DNA of 64,000 nt from Edaphobacter sp. 12200R-103 (GTDB lineage Bacteria > Acidobacteriota > Terriglobia > Terriglobales > Acidobacteriaceae), in contig NZ_CP048114.1 of assembly GCF_010093025.1 (NCBI RefSeq), positions 62,001-126,000 on the forward strand, in the 5' to 3' direction. The position numbers and the translations under genes are program-made. Below the pieces are notes generated by a model. The model made no database searches and was not told the origin of the DNA. It saw nothing but the letters and a program-made list of their open reading frames with translations. Of the stretch, positions 62,977 through 64,000 are shown in pieces (position 1 is the stretch's first letter; each line of letters starts with the position of its first letter).

Positions 62977-63309
62977 TCATGGAAGCTGCTGAGTGGTAAA
63001 TTCCGGATTTTCATCTGATTCATAGCCGGCGGGGCTGAGGTCGCGGGAATGTAGCACGGCCCACAGCTTGAGAAGAAATTCAGGGGTGCGAGATGCGATT
63101 ATCCTCCTTCGATTCACGATTGCAAAGCAGTTCTTGCATAAAGTGAGCATATGCTCTTCCTCCGTGACATCAGGATTGATGAGATGGACTGCGACAGTTA
63201 CGTCTCTCTCATCTTTGTCGCATCCCCGACATCGGTACCGATCTCTTCTAAGCACACGCTGGCGGCGATTCGAAATCTCTCGCCGATTTGCCCAGTCTCT
63301 CGGCTGCAT
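62977..63309 (-). CDS. Small HNH-endonuclease-like protein
   Basis: A 110-residue protein. A zinc-binding pair CRGC near residue 28, a conserved-looking His (AVHLINPDV) and a second pair LCKNC followed by FAIVN are arranged as in HNH nucleases. The usual DHI/N and final H are not exact, so it may be inactive or a zinc-ribbon relative. AGGA is 9 bases before ATG 63309; the frame is open further up to 63411. Adjacent element remnants suggest it is mobile cargo. Confidence 0.55.
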   Translation of the reverse strand: MQPRDWANRREISNRRQRVLRRDRYRCRGCDKDERDVTVAVHLINPDVTEEEHMLTLCKNCFAIVNRRRIIASRTPEFLLKLWAVLHSRDLSPAGYESDENPEFTTQQLP

Positions 63310-63483
63310 ATCGCTATGTCCTGGCAGAGAAGTAATTGAAATGGGGGTGAAGGTTAAAAACGACATCCGAAACTTGCGTTGAGAGAAGCGAAAACCAAAT
63401 GCGAATTCCATGAATGATCCTATTTCAGTTGATTTGGTTATAACGGGACAAATGCGAGGTCAGCTTCACCTGTCGAGACGCGC

Positions 63484-64000
63484 TTACCGGCCGCCGAAGG
63501 TGTAGGTCAAACTGACAGCAGGCTGGTTGGTCACCGTAAACATCCTAGTAACCGGAAGGTAATTCAGTGTCGGAGCGAAATCCGGACTCTTATAGAACAG
63601 CCCTCGGTATTCAGCTCTGAGACCTAGATGCTCTGTAAGGCGATAGTTCATTCCTACGCCAAAGACCATCGTTGGCCGAATCTGCTTGTTGTACCCATCC
63701 AGATGAGTGAAACGTACGAAGAACAGGCCGCCGCCACCGAATTGAGCAAAGGTGCTGAAGCGCCGATTCCGTGGGCCTTGCGCCACAGCTGCAACCGTCG
63801 TCTCAACAACATTGGTCCCGATCGACCCGCGTATAAAGTTCGTGGTTAGAGCGGTTGAGGACGTCGCCGATGGAACAAAGGCAATTCCAGAGGAATAGCT
63901 TTCCGTAAGGCGCGTATAGCCGACATTCACGTTGTAGCCTATCCATCGTGTGAATTGCTGGTGGAAGGTCCCCAGCACTCCTGCGGAAGGAGAGGCACTT
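63484..64000 (-). CDS. Outer-membrane beta-barrel protein (5' end outside the window)
   Basis: About 172 residues are visible, and the frame stays open to the right edge, so the start and any signal peptide are outside. Alternating aromatic/polar strands (IGYNVNVGYTRLTESYSSGI, FSTFAQFGGGGLFFVRFTHL, LGLRAEYRGLFYKSPDFAP) and the closing VSLTYTFGGR with a near-terminal aromatic fit an OmpA/OmpW-like eight-stranded barrel. The role is unknown. Confidence 0.8.
   Translation of the reverse strand, partial: SASPSAGVLGTFHQQFTRWIGYNVNVGYTRLTESYSSGIAFVPSATSSTALTTNFIRGSIGTNVVETTVAAVAQGPRNRRFSTFAQFGGGGLFFVRFTHLDGYNKQIRPTMVFGVGMNYRLTEHLGLRAEYRGLFYKSPDFAPTLNYLPVTRMFTVTNQPAVSLTYTFGGR

Overview
The window comes from a high-GC, Gram-negative bacterium of the Acidobacteriota, most likely a Terriglobales relative of Granulicella, Terriglobus or Edaphobacter. 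The lineage rests on several things. There is a bacillithiol gene (bshC). There are ADOP-type FtsX permeases paired with a PadR regulator. The outer-membrane and lipoprotein genes (RND efflux, OmpA, Ig-repeat lipoproteins) imply two membranes. Bacterial hfq-hflX linkage and a fused aroD-aroE gene are also present. This is an inference from gene content; no marker gene such as 16S rRNA is in the window.

Positions 1-48,150 are ordinary chromosome. From the left: a membrane diguanylate cyclase (cut by the window edge); a haem-O/cytochrome oxidase assembly group (ctaB, DUF420, a small membrane protein); polX; a cold-shock gene; a Nudix hydrolase; bshC; an Uup-like ABC-F ATPase; dinB-like; fabI; a PadR-ADOP pair; a Fur/PerR-ahpC-ahpD peroxide defence block; an exported M28 peptidase; two lipoproteins; a DegT aminotransferase; hfq-hflX; the F1 plus stalk half of ATP synthase (b', b, delta, alpha, gamma, beta, epsilon; a and c are absent here); fused aroDE; pgeF; a TetR-EmrB drug efflux pair; a heavy-metal-type RND operon; HU; sppA; a dolichyl-phosphate-type glycosyltransferase; proline dehydrogenase; and an ECF sigma/anti-sigma/DUF3106 operon. 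Strong intrinsic terminators separate several convergent pairs.

Positions 48,150-62,000 are different. A complete tRNA-Val(CAC) gene at 48,150-48,224 is followed by about 13.7 kb of foreign, visibly AT-richer DNA. It ends at an exact 52-bp copy of the tRNA 3' end (61,906-61,957), the classic footprint of integration into a tRNA gene. The island carries a small Ser/Thr protein kinase with a downstream helical protein joined at a T-TTT-TGA-C sequence; a 41-codon stub of a phage major capsid protein; halves of two ADOP permeases; a decayed AbiEii-type toxin gene; two inverted copies of a ribbon-helix-helix gene, one frameshifted; and an intact surface module (a 1,396-residue Ig-repeat lipoprotein, an OmpA-family protein and a conserved exported protein).

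To the right of the duplicated tRNA end are a tyrosine-integrase C-terminal remnant, a broken DNA methyltransferase, a small HNH-type protein and an outer-membrane beta-barrel gene cut by the window edge. This suggests a second, decayed element stacked at the same site. The most novel candidates are the kinase/helical-protein pair and the surface module. The phage, toxin and permease fragments show the island is a graveyard of repeated insertions.
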